A DNA stretch of 64,000 nucleotides. Origin: Dallia pectoralis (taxonomy: Eukaryota > Chordata > Actinopteri > Esociformes > Umbridae). Positions 38,242 to 50,640 of the stretch are shown in pieces (the stretch's first letter is position 1; every line of letters begins with the position of its first letter). A program made the position numbers and the translations under genes. The DNA lies in assembly GCA_029465975.1 (NCBI GenBank), contig CM055757.1, positions 744,001 to 808,000 of the forward strand, read 5' to 3'. The notes beneath the pieces are model-generated. The model did no database searches. It saw nothing but the letters and a program-made list of their open reading frames with translations, and was not told the DNA's origin.

Positions 38242-41200
38242 GTCTTTGAACTATGCTGTAGAATGTTATCAAACATTTGGACATGTCTATGAGTTTCAGC
38301 ACCGATCTGAGTGAACAGCTCCTTTTGACGGGAAAACATGATGTTTTTGAGAAACTGTGAATCTCATACATAGGTTTTGAATCTTTACAGAATAAAACTT
38401 GGTATAACATAACTGTTGTTGAGAACAATAACAGTTGGAGATACAGCAGTTAAACAAACTCATGATGTCTGAGTAAAAATGTGTGTTGCCAAGCCAGTGT
38501 GATAATAAAAGTCCCCCTCCCCCAACACCTACACTGGAGTGGGGCAGCCTAAGTGATTGGGAAGGGAGGTGGAGTAAAACAAGGGCCTTGTCAGAACAGA
38601 CCCTCCATCAGGTTTCAAGTAAATTACAGCTTGATTGCGTGTGTGTTTCTGGTCTGTGTGTATTCTGGTCTGTGTGTGTGTGTGTGTGTTGGGGTCTGTT
38701 TCTTTCTATATCTGTGTGTGTTCAGGTCTCGGCTAAACAAAAGTTAACATAGTTACCAAAAGCATCGTCACGCCTCTGGTCAGAAATGGTAACCAGTCTC
38801 TCTCCCAAACCTCCTTTCTCCCACTCTATCTCTTGCTCCTTCTCTCCCAACGCCCCTCACCCTAACCTCTCCCCCTCCCTCTCTCTCTCTTCTAAAACTA
38901 AACTCTCTCCTTCCTTGTTCCAACCCATTTATTTATTTATTTTCCCAGCCACCCCTTTCTCTTACACCCTGCCGCCCTGGCCCTCTGCCTGCTCTTCCGC
39001 TCACCCCCGTGTTCGCAAATCACTTCTTCCCGTGTCAGCAGGTAAATTGTTTTGTCCTCCCATTCCCTGCTTTCATTACCTTGTGTAAATTAAGCGATAT
39101 GTCGTCCACCGATGCATGCCAGAGCACCCACCGCGGCAACGCCAAAATCACCAGATTTGGCATAATAAATGAAGACAAACTGGCAGTAGCACTGATCCTT
39201 CTCCGCACGGCTCGCCTTCATTATTCGCTTAACTTGCCGGAGAAAATGACTTAACCCTGACCTGTGTATTATGTCCCATATTCACTCCAGATAAAAGCCT
39301 TTTTACAGCGCACAACAATTTATATTCCAGCAAAGAGGCTCCTTTTCTCAGTTTTCCAATCTCAGCTCCTGAACACACGTCATTAAACTTGTCTTGCCTT
39401 CCTGTATTTGTCCATCAGTCCTTCTTTTTACATAAAATCTGGCAGCATTATTCTGGGATTTGATGGCACCCACTCATTTTTCCCCCATGGAATCTTTGAT
39501 TGGAAGAAATATAGCCGGGCTGGGGCTATCTGCTCTCTTCGGCGGAATCATGCGGTTGATGAAATAGTGTTCCCATAGCAAGAATAATAAAAACAGACTT
39601 GTGCATTACAGGGGGCTCTCAATCTGCCAGCTTGGCCAGAACAGAGTGAAAAAACCTCCCTCTGGCTTCTGACAGATTTGTATAGTTATCCCAGCAGATA
39701 AATGGAAGTGGGTAACCAGGCTAGAGAAGGCCATGCATGGGGTGTTGAGCTGGGGTGAGCAACATGACTTCCTGTCTGCCATGAATACTCACAGGTCAAC
39801 CAGGGGCTGCTTATGGAGAAATTAGCTCATTCAAATGTCTCTGGTCTTTCCATGGCCTTATGGGTACATACAGGGGCCATGCAGAATAAACAGAGAAACA
39901 TACTGCTTTACAGAGAGAAATATGACAATATGTATGGATGTTTGAATAAACTGACGTTACTTTTATTGTGGCTTTTTACTAGGTCTGATTTATTGATACA
40001 GTTGGCAACAAATATTATACCTTGACTCAGTCCAAATGCGAATGTGGAGAGAGGATCTTATTTCATCAAGCGCTCATGTCATTGTTGTGTCTGTGGAGAA
40101 GCCCTTCTCATCCTCTGGTCTGCCTGAAGTATCAATCGTGTTCATCAGCTACAGTCTGACAGACGCCATTGACTGGGTTTTTGTGTTTGTACTGACACAA
40201 GTCAAAGATATCAATTGGCCTTAATTAGAATATGCTGATATCCCTAACTGTAGCAACAACTAACCTGAACCAATGTGTTTCCAGTAACACAGCCACAACA
40301 CACACTCACAGCTGTTTGATTTCATACACAACAAACCAATGCTCCAGACGTCTGTAGGCCAGATTTTTTGGAGATAATATGGTTAATAGTTTCTGCCACC
40401 TGCGGAGCAAAAACAGGATAATTTGAATCCTCATGAAATATCTGTGTTGGCTTAGTCACACAATTGTTGTTCTAATAAGAACTGATTGAAGCAACAACTG
40501 AAACAATAATGTGATATTAAAAGCAGCAGTTTGTCTGGCTTTTAATAATTATCTGAGGGACGGTCGTGATGCAATGTAATACTCTGGAATTCATTTTTGG
40601 ATAAAATGTCTGACTATGTAAACCATCGTTATGCGGCTGAACTATGCTATGCAGCAATAATAGATAATATAAATCACAAATCAATGCAAATACATTAAAG
40701 CATACATTTATATGTACAAAACTGATGTGCCACTAAGGACCTTTGCTTTAATCAACAATGACTTCAATTGTAGGCCTATTTCAAGAAACTAGAATCAGCG
40801 GAATGATTTTCTCTGATGAAAATTGCTTTGACCTTGTCAACATTAGCACATTTCACTCATCTTTTATGCCCACAATGTGAGCGGAACAAACAATAATTGT
40901 GGGAACCTTTGTATGTTTTGGATACCAATGAGGGCCAGTTGCTATCAAATTATAAGACAGAGAGTTGTGTTGAGCGGATAGAGGATGCTCCCAAATCTAG
41001 CTACTTTCCGGCTGACTAGTGCAAAAAAAAACCATGACAAATATTGTATGGAAAAAGGTAGCGTGCAACTCATTTGTTACTGTGTTAAAGTTTCACAAGG
41101 TCATTTTGAGAGGCATGTTAACACAATACCTGAATACAGATTTGTTTCCTTGTTCTACAAGTCACGGAGCCCCAGGTCTTTAAGCGATCATTATTACCAT

Positions 41201-43362
41201 ACAAATAGACAGACCTATTTAACAACCCTCGTTTTATCGCATAACACTTATTCTTTAGTGTTGCTCCTTGAAAGGCATTGAAATGCAGCTCAATTTTTTT
41301 GCAGGCTAGAGTCTATGGGTTGATAAAGGCTCAGAGCAATAGACGAAGCAAGGCTGACATCTTCTTAAGAGATGATAGGGAGCCCAAATCAAATAGAATG
41401 GAGCAGTCACTCTTTTCACAGATAGGTAGCTCATTTCTGCTGGCTGGGAGTTTGCTTCCCCAGTGGCACTCTGTCTGGGAAAGATAGCTCACTCGGACTC
41501 CATTTATTATTTCATTCCCTGTCCCTCTTTTTACATGTTAGGCCATTTCCTTTTGGCTTTAATGAGTTGCATATTTTTCCATTTTTGATGAAAATCTCGG
41601 AATTTAGATTTTGATACAATGCTTAATCACATTCGTTTTTCATTAATGTGAGGGGCAAAAATCAATTACTTTTATTAGACAAAGCAAATTGCAAATGAAT
41701 GGAATGGGTGGCATTTAGAAACAAAGGATCCAGAATGGCCTAGATAAGTGTCATTCTTGCCCCTTGAGGTAAAGTGCGTGGCTTCGGTTATTAAATACTT
41801 TGCAAACATTTGCCCGCTAATCGTGGTATCAAAAAAGTAGCAGTACCAACTATTAAACACAAGTTATAGTAATATTAAAACAATAAAAATATACTACATG
41901 AAACTGTTATATTAATTACTGTTACTTCTTCAGGTATTTTTGAAAAAGGCCATCTTATAGCTATTTAAGCACAGATACTTGGAGCAAAATACCAACAGCA
42001 AGTACAGAAAGACAATGCCCTGGCTGAACTATAACAAGGTCTAACAATATATTACACAATATTATTTGTATATAAAATAAAACTATATTTTTACAATATC
42101 TTATTTGGCCCTCACAGACATCTTACATGTGACATAGGTTTCCTGCATATTTACTCAGGCTTTTGTTGGCCTAACATTCAGAGTCCATATGCCCTTTCCT
42201 GTAGAGTGCAGTCTCCTCTGTGGAAAAGCTGCTGCCTAGAATGACTTGCCCCAAGTTCACCCACAGACTATTTACAAACTTAATCATGCATTCAGAACTA
42301 TACAGGATTTCAGCTTGGCGCTTCGTGAAGAGTACTTTGCTGCAATATATCCCACACATTCTTGACAAGACCCTTTGAAAATTATTTATAAAAATTAACT
42401 TCTCTTGCAGGGTGCTCACTGAAAAGAAGAATTACATGACAGATAAAACACTTTATCTCCAGTGAAAGGCTAGACAATGTACATTGAGAAATTGGGAAGA
42501 CGGGACCAAGAATGAATATTAAGTGCCTTAGAATCTAAAGCTGTCCTGCCGACTAAATTGAAACTGTGCATCCTGAGGGGGCAAGGTTTCCAAATTGCTA
42601 ATTACAGTCACTGAAAGAGGGCCTTTTCTGATATGTTTGCTTGTGAAAGGCTGGCACTTAATGAAGCAGTGGCTGACTTTTTTAACTTCCCCCTCTCCGG
42701 GTTTCAGGCCTCTCCCCGGACTGCCTCCCAGGCCAGAACAATGGTGGGCCCAGGAGCCCAGCGCTCCCTCAGGCCCGGTGAGAGGAGGCCGGGGGCTGGG
42801 TACTGAGGGAGCTGCTTGGCCTGCTGAAATATGGAGGGGACAGATAAGGTGGCAGCAGTACAGAGAGGGCCTCTCCCATGGGCCCAGGGGGAAATTTGCA
42901 GTTATTAAGAGGAAGATGAGACAGATTAAATGGCTTTTGTGCTCATTTTTTGTAGATACTTTCCTCTTTTTTTGCTTCATCTGAGAGATGAAAGGAGTGG
43001 TAAATGACTATTCGTTTTATTCAGCCACACATTGGTTTGAGTAAAATTTCCATTATTGGCAGTTGTCAGACATTGTAAAAACACTTTGTTATAAAAAAGT
43101 ATTAACATATGTAATACATTTAGAATTGGTCTCTCTCCACTCTTAAGAAACAATGTCACTTTGACGGACGTTTTTTGCAAACTACTGGAAATACTTTTTT
43201 CATTCTTGGTTCCCGGGTCAAGAAAAAACTGAGTTGACTGTACATGTTTGCTGTGAGTTACACTTATCCTTTTCAGTTGTTGTTTGATGTACATAATCAT
43301 GTTTCTGCTATGTGCCGAGCTCAACAGGGGCAGATATTTTTTCAACGGAAAAGAAAGACAGC

Positions 43363-43440
43363 GGGCGGAAGTGACTTCATTCGTCTGGCAGTGGGGCGGA
43401 AGTGACTTCATTCGTCTGGCATTGGGGCGGAAATACGCAT
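43363..43440 (+). promoter_or_regulatory. GPATCH2L promoter with three 31-bp ETS-type repeats
   Basis: GCGGAA cores occur at 43365, 43396 and 43427, exactly 31 bp apart. The first two units are nearly identical (GGCGGAAGTGACTTCATTCG, then TCTGGCA); the third is cut to GGGGCGGAAATACGC. CGGAAGTGAC matches the ETS/GABPA-type site often found at TATA-less housekeeping promoters, and the adjoining TGACTTCA resembles a weak CRE/ATF half-site. The position immediately before the probable 5' UTR exon supports a promoter role. Confidence 0.6.
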
Positions 43441-43484
43441 TATGTTTACAGCAGTGAAAACAAAACAAGCAGGAACTGCGTTTG
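43441..43484 (+). other. gpatch2l: Probable GPATCH2L 5' UTR exon, 3' end
   Basis: A good donor, TTTG|GTGAGT, lies at 43484/43485, just downstream of the ETS-type repeats. The first coding exon has its own acceptor at 44249, so a non-coding first exon is required. The transcription start is not visible; the left boundary is a guess. Confidence 0.5.
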
Positions 43485-44249
43485 GTGAGTGGGAACAGCA
43501 GCATTGTTACATAACAGAAGCAGACCATTTATTAGAGATACTGAGTGTGTTATTTAGCGATCCTCCTCATATCAAATGCTGTAACTACATTAGTGTCGCT
43601 GTATTCTAACAGATAACGTGTTTTCGTTACGGTAATATTTAGTTTGTGGGTTTCTCAGCACATTTTAACCGACAGCCATGATATTATTATTAGCTTAATG
43701 GTAAGGTTTGGAATAACTACTGCAATCATTTGTAAAGTACGACATTTACGCATTTATGGAAGTGCTGTAGATTGCATGTAATATATATTACATAACAGTT
43801 ATATTTTACTGTCTTCCACCTTCCTTATTGGACAATTCAGCCATCTGAATTATTACAACCTATTGTAATGGCAAAGGGATAAGATGTTGCTTTGTACGAG
43901 TTCCTGTTAATTCTATACGTTTTTCAGCAGTAGCTGTGCTAGGATAGCCAAAGAGTGAGTTGTAAACAGAGTCATTCAGTAGTAAATGTGTTATGCCACT
44001 GCTTACTATGGTTAGTAAATTGATCAAAGAAGTCTGAAAACGACCTTAACGCAATGCACTAGAATAGAATAACAGTTATGCCCATAACAATTTCATAATA
44101 AAAGGTTCCACTTCTAACACCAGGTTAGCTTGTTTGTGTTAGATGACTTGCAGGTATCATTGTAATATAGTATAGCATTCCCGTCATGCGCCACTCACCA
44201 CTGATGCCGTTCTCCAGCAGCTAACCTGTATTCCTCTCCCGTCCTCCAG
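43485..44249 (+). other. gpatch2l: GPATCH2L first intron
   Basis: A 765-bp unique intron between the inferred 5' UTR donor and the acceptor TCCCGTCCTCCAG. No repeat or other gene was seen. Confidence 0.55.
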
Positions 44250-44253
44250 CAGC

Positions 44254-44927
44254 ATGATGGATGAGCTGGTGCATGATCTGGTATCGGCCCTGGAGCAGAC
44301 CCCCGAGCAGACCAAGCTGGAGGAACTCTGGGAGGAGATGGTTCTGAGCCCTCTGCAACAGCGGAGGCAGATCCGCCGACGCCGAGGCCGTAAACGCCGC
44401 TGTGACTCCTCCCTCCACCCGTTCGAGCACGGCCGCTGCCTCAGTGAGGCCTCCGAGTCGAGCCCGGACGAGGCAGCCAAGGACTGTCGTGAGAACGCTG
44501 CCCCGGCACACTCCGCCGCAGCCAACTACAGTGACTCGGACGACATGGTGGTGGCCAGGAGATGGCCCTCCTGCTCTGGCAACAGCACCGCCATCAAAGC
44601 CAAGCAGCCCTCCTGGCCTGAGTCGGATTCCTTCACTGAAAACACTCCTGGACGGCCACTCAGGAGGAGGCGGAAGGTCAAACGCATGACCTCAGACGTG
44701 ACAGTCAGCCTGCAGCAGAAGTTGACAGTGTCGGGGGCGGATGGGGAGCGGGGCGGGAACCACAGGTCATCCAAAAAGCTGAAGAAAGGAGTTGGGGGCT
44801 GGGTTGGAATAGACAGGCTGTCTGGTGGACCGAACTTCAGGGCTGAGGAGTGCTGGAAGGATAAGATCCCTCTGGTTCTGGAAGCCAAGGAGCAACGAGA
44901 GGCATCTGATGAGAACATGTCTGAAGG
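44254..44927 (+). CDS. gpatch2l: GPATCH2L, G-patch domain-containing protein 2-like, first coding exon
   Basis: It encodes 224 residues plus two bases before GG|GTAACG. Blocks shared with vertebrate GPATCH2L, in order, are MDELVHDL and ALEQTPEQTKLEELWEEM (about residues 2-30), then the basic stretch QQRRQIRRRRGRKRR (about 35-50). SEASESSPDEAAKDCRE, YSDSDDMVVA, SWPESDSFTEN and RPLRRRRKVKRMTSDV (about 136-150) follow, and SDENMSE ends the exon. The two Arg/Lys-rich clusters suggest a nuclear protein. Its function is poorly known; the paralog GPATCH2 has been linked to RNA helicase binding. Human GPATCH2L is a little under 500 residues, so over half lies downstream. Two in-frame ATGs occur (44254 and 44257); the second matches the human start and has G at +4. 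The region between about 150 and 215 is diverged from the human protein. Confidence 0.92.
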
Positions 44928-45207
44928 GTAACGTTCTAAACATTATGAATACATCTTAAGGATTATTTGCTCATATTTGTCGGTTTGGACAAGGGCCGTA
45001 AACCTTTAATGTGTTCGGGAAAAATGCTGATGCTTTTTTGGGGTTTCATAAAATGTCAATCAAGAATAATTTGCCATGTTGTAGACATCGAAATGTATGG
45101 TGAGATACAGCATTTCGTTGTAAACAGGCCTACGGGTCACCAGACTGGGTCAGTTAGCCTGATGGACCAACTCTCTGCTCTTACCTCTCTATGTCTTTTC
45201 CTCAAAA

Positions 45208-46205
45208 GATCACTATAAACATATGTCCACGTTTGTGTCCTTCCTCTCTCTATCCCTCACTAGATCACTATAAACATATGTCCACGTTTGTGTCCTTCCT
45301 CTCTCTATCTCTCACTAGATCACTATAAACATATGTCCACGTTTGTGTCCTTCCTCTCTCTATCTCTCACTAGATCACTATAAACATATGTCCACGTTTG
45401 TGTCCTTCCTCTCTCTATCCCTCACTAGATCACTATAAACATATGTCCACGTTTGTGTCCTTCCTCTCTCTATCTCTCACTAGATCACTATAAACATATG
45501 TCCACGTTTGTGTCCTTCCTCTCTCTATCCCTCACTAGATCACTATAAACATATGTCCACGTTTGTGTCCTTCCTCTCTCTATCCCTCACTAGATCACTA
45601 TAAACATATGCCCACGTTTGTGTCCTTCCTCTCTCTATCTCTCACTAGATCACTGTAAACATATGCCCACGTTTGTGTCCTTCCTCTCTCTATCCCTCAC
45701 TAGATCACTATAAACATATGTCCACGTTTGTGTCCTTCCTCTCTCTATCCCTCACTAGATCACTATAAACATATGTCCACGTTTGTGTCCTTCCTCTCTC
45801 TATCTCTCACTAGATCACTATAAACATATGTCCACGTTTGTGTCCTTCCTCTCTCTATCTCTCACTAGATCACTATAAACATATGCCCACGTTTGTGTCC
45901 TTCCTCTCTCTATCCCTCACTAGATCACTATAAACATATGCCCACGTTTGTGTCCTTCCTCTCTCTATCCCTCACTAGATCACTATAAACATATGCCCAC
46001 GTTTGTGTCCTTCCTCTCTCTATCCCTCACTAGATCACTATAAACATATGTCCACGTTTGTGTCCTTCCTCTATCTCTCACTAGATCACTATAAACATAT
46101 GTCCACGTTTGTGTCCTTCCTCTCTCTATCTCTCACTAGATCACTATAAACATATGCCCACGTTTGTGTCCTTCCTCTCTCTATCCCTCACTAGATCACT
46201 AAAAT
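45208..46205. repeat. 55-bp minisatellite
   Basis: About 18 copies of a 55-bp unit made of GATCACTATAAACATATGTC, CACGTTTGTGTCCTTCC and TCTCTCTATCTCTCACTA. Copies are almost identical, differing mainly at T/C in ATGTCCAC versus ATGCCCAC and TATCTC versus TATCCC. It starts about 280 bp after the GPATCH2L donor. The homogeneity suggests recent expansion or high variability. Confidence 0.97.
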
Positions 46206-46746
46206 AGATGCCCAAGTTTGTGTCCTAAGTACTCTGTTAGGGTTACAAAATCGGAGGTGAAAGCAGTGAGATCCTTTATGTCCGGAAATACTTAGTGAAG
46301 TTAAATGACAATGTGGTGTATGTACAGTTAATATAAGCACTTCATGTGCAGTCCTGATCCGTCCCAATGCTAAGCACTGAGAGACCCAAACCAATGGCTG
46401 CTTTTGAATGGCTCTTTTTGGTAAACATTGAGTTTTTTTGGCTCCATAATTTGCATCCATTTCTTTCTAGCTTTAAACAATATACAATACACCTATGATA
46501 AACATATAGGATTTATCTACAATGTAAAAACAATGAATAGTCTGAAGGCATCCTTCTGGTTCATGCACATTTTATCAGGAAGGTATTGTCAGAGCATCTA
46601 ATATTTTCGCAGAATAGATGTAGCCTATTTTAATGCATTAACAATATAACACTTCTAACCTTATTTTTCAGCTTTGCATTAGCGGTTTGCATTAGTGATT
46701 CCATTTGTCATTAAGGATTCTGAGGTTATTTTTAAGCATATTAAAG

Positions 46747-46969
46747 GAAGAGCTGTTTCAAGCATCTCAAATGAAGAGCTGTTTTAAGCATCTCAAATGA
46801 AGAGCTGTTTTAAGCATTTTCAAATGAAGAGCTGTTTCAAGCATTTCAAATGAAGAGCTGGTTTCAAGCATTTCAAATGAAGAGCTGTTTCAAGCATTTC
46901 AAATGAAGAGCTGTTTCAAGCATTTCAAATGAAGAGCTGTTTCAAGCATTTCAAATGAAGAGCTGTTTG
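46747..46969. repeat. 26-bp minisatellite
   Basis: Eight full copies and a partial ninth of GAAGAGCTGTTTCAAGCATT followed by TCAAAT, with one-base variants. Confidence 0.95.
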
Positions 46970-49210
46970 GGAGACAAATGAGCCATCACATATTTGCAAC
47001 CTTTCCAGAATTGACTACATATCCATTATAAAATATGTTATTGCTGGCCTTTGTTGACACATGTCAGATGCATACTGCAAATCAGCCCTAAATATCACAT
47101 GGTCCATTTCCCTTTTGTGTGGGGAAGTTACAGGCAGCGTTTGGCTTGTAATATAACGGCATGGGCATAACTACTGTCTGACAGAGTCAATTAAACACAG
47201 CGACATTTAAAATGATCTATACTGCCTGTCTTCGTCTAGTTGACAATATTCAATGAGGCCCCATCAAAAACAAAAAGTGTATCACATTGATGCCGTAGCA
47301 ACTGCAGGTATTGAATTGACATTAAAAATGAATGTGATTCCCCTCCTTCTGAGGTAATCATGTAGAGGGTTACTTTGGCCGCAAGGTATTACTCTACTTG
47401 GAGAAAAAGTGTTACAAATACATTTGCATTGTGTGTTATTGATAAATAAAAGTAGATCTTATTCTCCATAATTGAAGCTTTGGGTGTGCGGAGAACAGCT
47501 TAGGGCTTTCTAATGTGTGCGTTTCTTTTATCAAAGTGAGATATACAACTGTGACTGCCTATAAGTGACATTGGAACTAATCAATTACCATGCTGTCAGA
47601 TGAATTATAATAATGGGTTTAGTAAATGGGCCCATACAGTTCTGCCTGGATACTGTAGGTCTGAACCAGTGGGTCACATCACATCTAACCCCTGTCCCCC
47701 TCAACAGAGAGGAAATGATCAGTGTCAGAATACTACAGCAGTACTGAAATCAGATGTTGGACCATGAAGCCACAGGCTAGTCTCACAGAAGTGCATATTA
47801 CAGCCTGTGTGTATACCCGGGTTGGTCTCTCTTCTCCCTCTGTCCACCGGGTATTCCCCTTGATGATCTCATTATCTGTTGGCCCATATAAAAACCAGGG
47901 AGAAGATGTGTGTGATAAGCAATAATCAGGAGACAGAGGGCTTTACATCTTCTGGTTTAATTTGTGCTGACCTCCCTGGCCCCTGAACGGTACTTGTTTT
48001 CTTACTTTATGGAAAAATCAATATCCGTTCTGACAGAAAACAGCTCCGGAGAAAAAATAAATGGGAACACTGTGGCAGGCTGTCAATCATTTCTCACTTA
48101 CACAAGAGCGCGCCTCTGATTGGTGCTCAGTAGACTGCCGTTCTGTACTGAGAACGGAACAATCTATGGGTTAAGTCCTGCTGCAGCCCGGGGAAATGGA
48201 AGAATGCTAGGAACTGATGGGGGTTTGACAGTGGTACAACAGCTCTATTTGAACTCCAGGAAAGTCTATGATGCACCTGACGTTTTAGACGGCAACTACT
48301 AATTTAAAAGCATTTATTAACCCCGTAAGGTCTCAGTTGTCTCTCTGTTTGTGGTCTCTGTTCATTCCATTAACCTTTTCATATTCAGAGACTGATCTCC
48401 TAAACGTCCCTCGCCTCAAGGTCACATCACGTACACGATGTGCCTAGACAAGACCCGGCTTTTAGCCACCCAAGTGAATGAAAAGCAGATGTTGGCAGCT
48501 CCAGCTGGGCAACACATCCTTCATTGGAGCAGCGTTGCCCTTCTGGCAGGGAGGCCATCTGGCACCCAGACTGGACCAGAGAGCAGGCCTCACCTGTGGG
48601 TGGAGGGACACGGCCACTGTCTGTAGCTGTGGTAGTGGTACGGTTCACCATGGAAACACACAAGCCATTGTGCGTGCATTCGTCCCACTCCACTCTGTCA
48701 GTTTGTAATTTAGAATTTTTTGAAAACTCTACGAGGAGTTTTGGCATGAGGCTGTATTCCATTTGGTGAAGTTCATTTTCATAAATCTCTGGGACTAATC
48801 CAATTACAGGAGCTCAGGGAGGGTTGGATAACCTTATTAATCAGACGCCCATGGAAGAGGGCATGGATTTAGGCTAGGGCGGCTTGTTTGAAGAGCCCAC
48901 AGATCCATTGTTATCAGTGATTTGCCCCCCTCTGTCTCTGCCTTCTCTTGATTCCTCTACTGAATGAGCCCAGGCCAGCCCATAATCTCTGGGCAAACTG
49001 GCCTGATTTTCCCAGGAGTCAGGGATTATATCCTAATGATTAGCCCTCATCTGGATACTGTTTTTACGTCACCTTTCTGGGTTGTCTACAGAAAGCAGGG
49101 CCATGTGGAGCACTTATTCCTACAAGAAATGACAGGTTTTTCTCAAGGAAGTTGATATATTTTAGAATGTGGAACGCATGGTATATGGTACATGGTACAG
49201 GTTGTATGGT

Positions 49211-50100
49211 ATGGTTACTAGTCAGATGTTTTAACCACTAGACTATATGGTTACTAGTCAGATGTTTTAACCACTAGACTATATGGTTATTAGTCAGATG
49301 TTTTAACCACTAGACTATATGGTTACTAGTCAGATGTTTTAACCACTAGACTATATGGTTACTAGTCAGATGTTTTAACCACTAGACTATATGGTTACTA
49401 GTCAGATGTTTTAACCACTAGATTATATGGTTACTAGTCAGATGTTTTAACCACTAGACTATATGGTTACTAGTCAGATGTTTTAACCACTAGACTATAT
49501 GGTTACTAGTCAGATGTTTTAACTACTAGACTATATGGTTACTAGTCAGATGTTTTAACCACTAGACTATATGGTTACTAGTCAGATGTTTTAACCACTA
49601 GACTATATGGTTACTAGTCAGATGTTTTAACCACTAGACTATATGGTTACTAGTCAGATGTTTTAACCAATAGACTATATGGTCACTAGTCAGATGTTTT
49701 AACCACTGGAATATATATGGTTACTAGTCAGATGTTTTAACCACTAGACTATATGGTTACTAGTCAGATGTTTTAACCACTGGACTATATGGTTACTAGT
49801 CAGATGTTTTAACCACTAGACTATATGGTTACTAGTCAGATGTTTTAACCACTAGACTATGTGGTTACTAGTCAGATGTTTTAACCACTAGACTAGATGG
49901 TTTCTAGTCAGATGTTTTAACCACTAGACTATATGGTTACTAGTCAGATGTTTTAACCACTAGACTATATGGTTACTAGTCAGATGTTTTAACCACTGGA
50001 CTATATGGTTACTAGTCAGATGTTTTAACCACTAGACTATATGGTTACTAGTCAGATGTTTTAACCACTAGACTATATGGTTACTAGTCAGATGTTTTAA
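49211..50100 (-). repeat. 36-bp minisatellite resembling a tRNA-derived SINE head
   Basis: About 25 copies of a 36-bp unit. On the minus strand the unit reads CTAGTGGTTAAAACATCTG then ACTAGTAACCATATAGT. This closely resembles the head of fish tRNA-derived SINEs (CTAGTGGTTAGAGCGTTGG then ACTAGTAACC). TAGTCTAGTGG, formed at each unit junction, fits the Pol III A-box consensus TRGYNNARNNG at every fixed position. No B box is present, so it is not a tRNA gene. The array ends exactly where a truncated Tc1 element begins. Confidence 0.85.
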
Positions 50101-50640
50101 TATTTTTAATGGTAGATTTATTAGAAAAGTGAGTCCATAGATTTGCATTTTACTCAGTGAAATAAGTATTTGAACCCTTTGCAAAACATGACTTAGTACT
50201 TGGTGGCAAAACCCTTGTTGTTAACCACAAAGGTCAGACGTTTCTTGTAGTTGACCACCAGGTTTGCACACATCTCAGGAGGGATTTTGTCCCACTCCTC
50301 TTGGAAGATCTTCTCCAAGTCAGTATCGATGCTGACGTTTGGCAACTCAAACCTTCAGCTCACTCCACAGATGTTCTATGGGATTAAGGTCTGGAGGCTG
50401 GCTAAGCCACTCCAGAACCTTATTGTGCTTCTTCTTGAGCCACTACTTTGTTGCCTTGGACGTGTGTTATGGGTGAATTTATAACTTACTTGAAATGCGT
50501 AATTCTGGATTTATTTGTTGTTATTCTGCCTCTCACTGTTCAAATAAACCTACAATTAAATTATAGACTGATCATGTCTTTGTCAGTGGGCAAATAAACA
50601 AAACCAGCAGGGGATCAAATACTTTCTTCCTTCACTGTAT
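50101..50640 (-). mobile_element. Internally deleted Tc1/mariner element with transposase remnant
   Basis: The right end is an intact-looking Tc1 terminal repeat, with GGGATCAAATACTTTCTTCC followed by TTCACTGTA. Minus-strand coding reads KVLEWLSQPPDLNPIEHLW, then, after a stop, DLEKIFQEEWDKIPPEM, then LVVNYKKRL and NNKGFATKY. PDLNPIE contains the third acidic residue of the DDE/D motif. The N-terminal two thirds of the transposase and the outer part of the left terminal repeat are missing, so it is non-functional. Confidence 0.88.

Larger units (their letters stand above)
17636..43362. other. Intergenic region between ift43 and GPATCH2L
   Basis: About 25.7 kb with no supported protein-coding gene. 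It contains seven tandem arrays or microsatellites and a few transposon remnants, listed separately. Unique stretches without any feature I can name are about 17.7-18.7, 20.7-23.7, 25.2-26.7, 27.6-30.3, 34.2-37.3 and 38.3-43.3 kb. Within these, 18925-19240, 39040-39260 and 42540-42930 are compositionally balanced, low-repeat blocks that could be conserved non-coding elements, but sequence alone cannot show this. Confidence 0.75.

Noticed and set aside
42528..43528. Open frames of 129-183 codons on both strands just upstream of GPATCH2L
   Set aside because: No family resemblance; the minus frame at 42977-43528 runs through the GPATCH2L promoter repeats, as expected of chance.
44184..44918. Minus-strand and alternate-frame open frames over the GPATCH2L exon
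   Set aside because: Shadows of the GPATCH2L coding exon, whose plus-strand frame matches the known protein.
49211..50100. Cluster of tRNA genes
   Set aside because: Each unit has an A-box-like segment only; there is no acceptor stem, T arm or B box.
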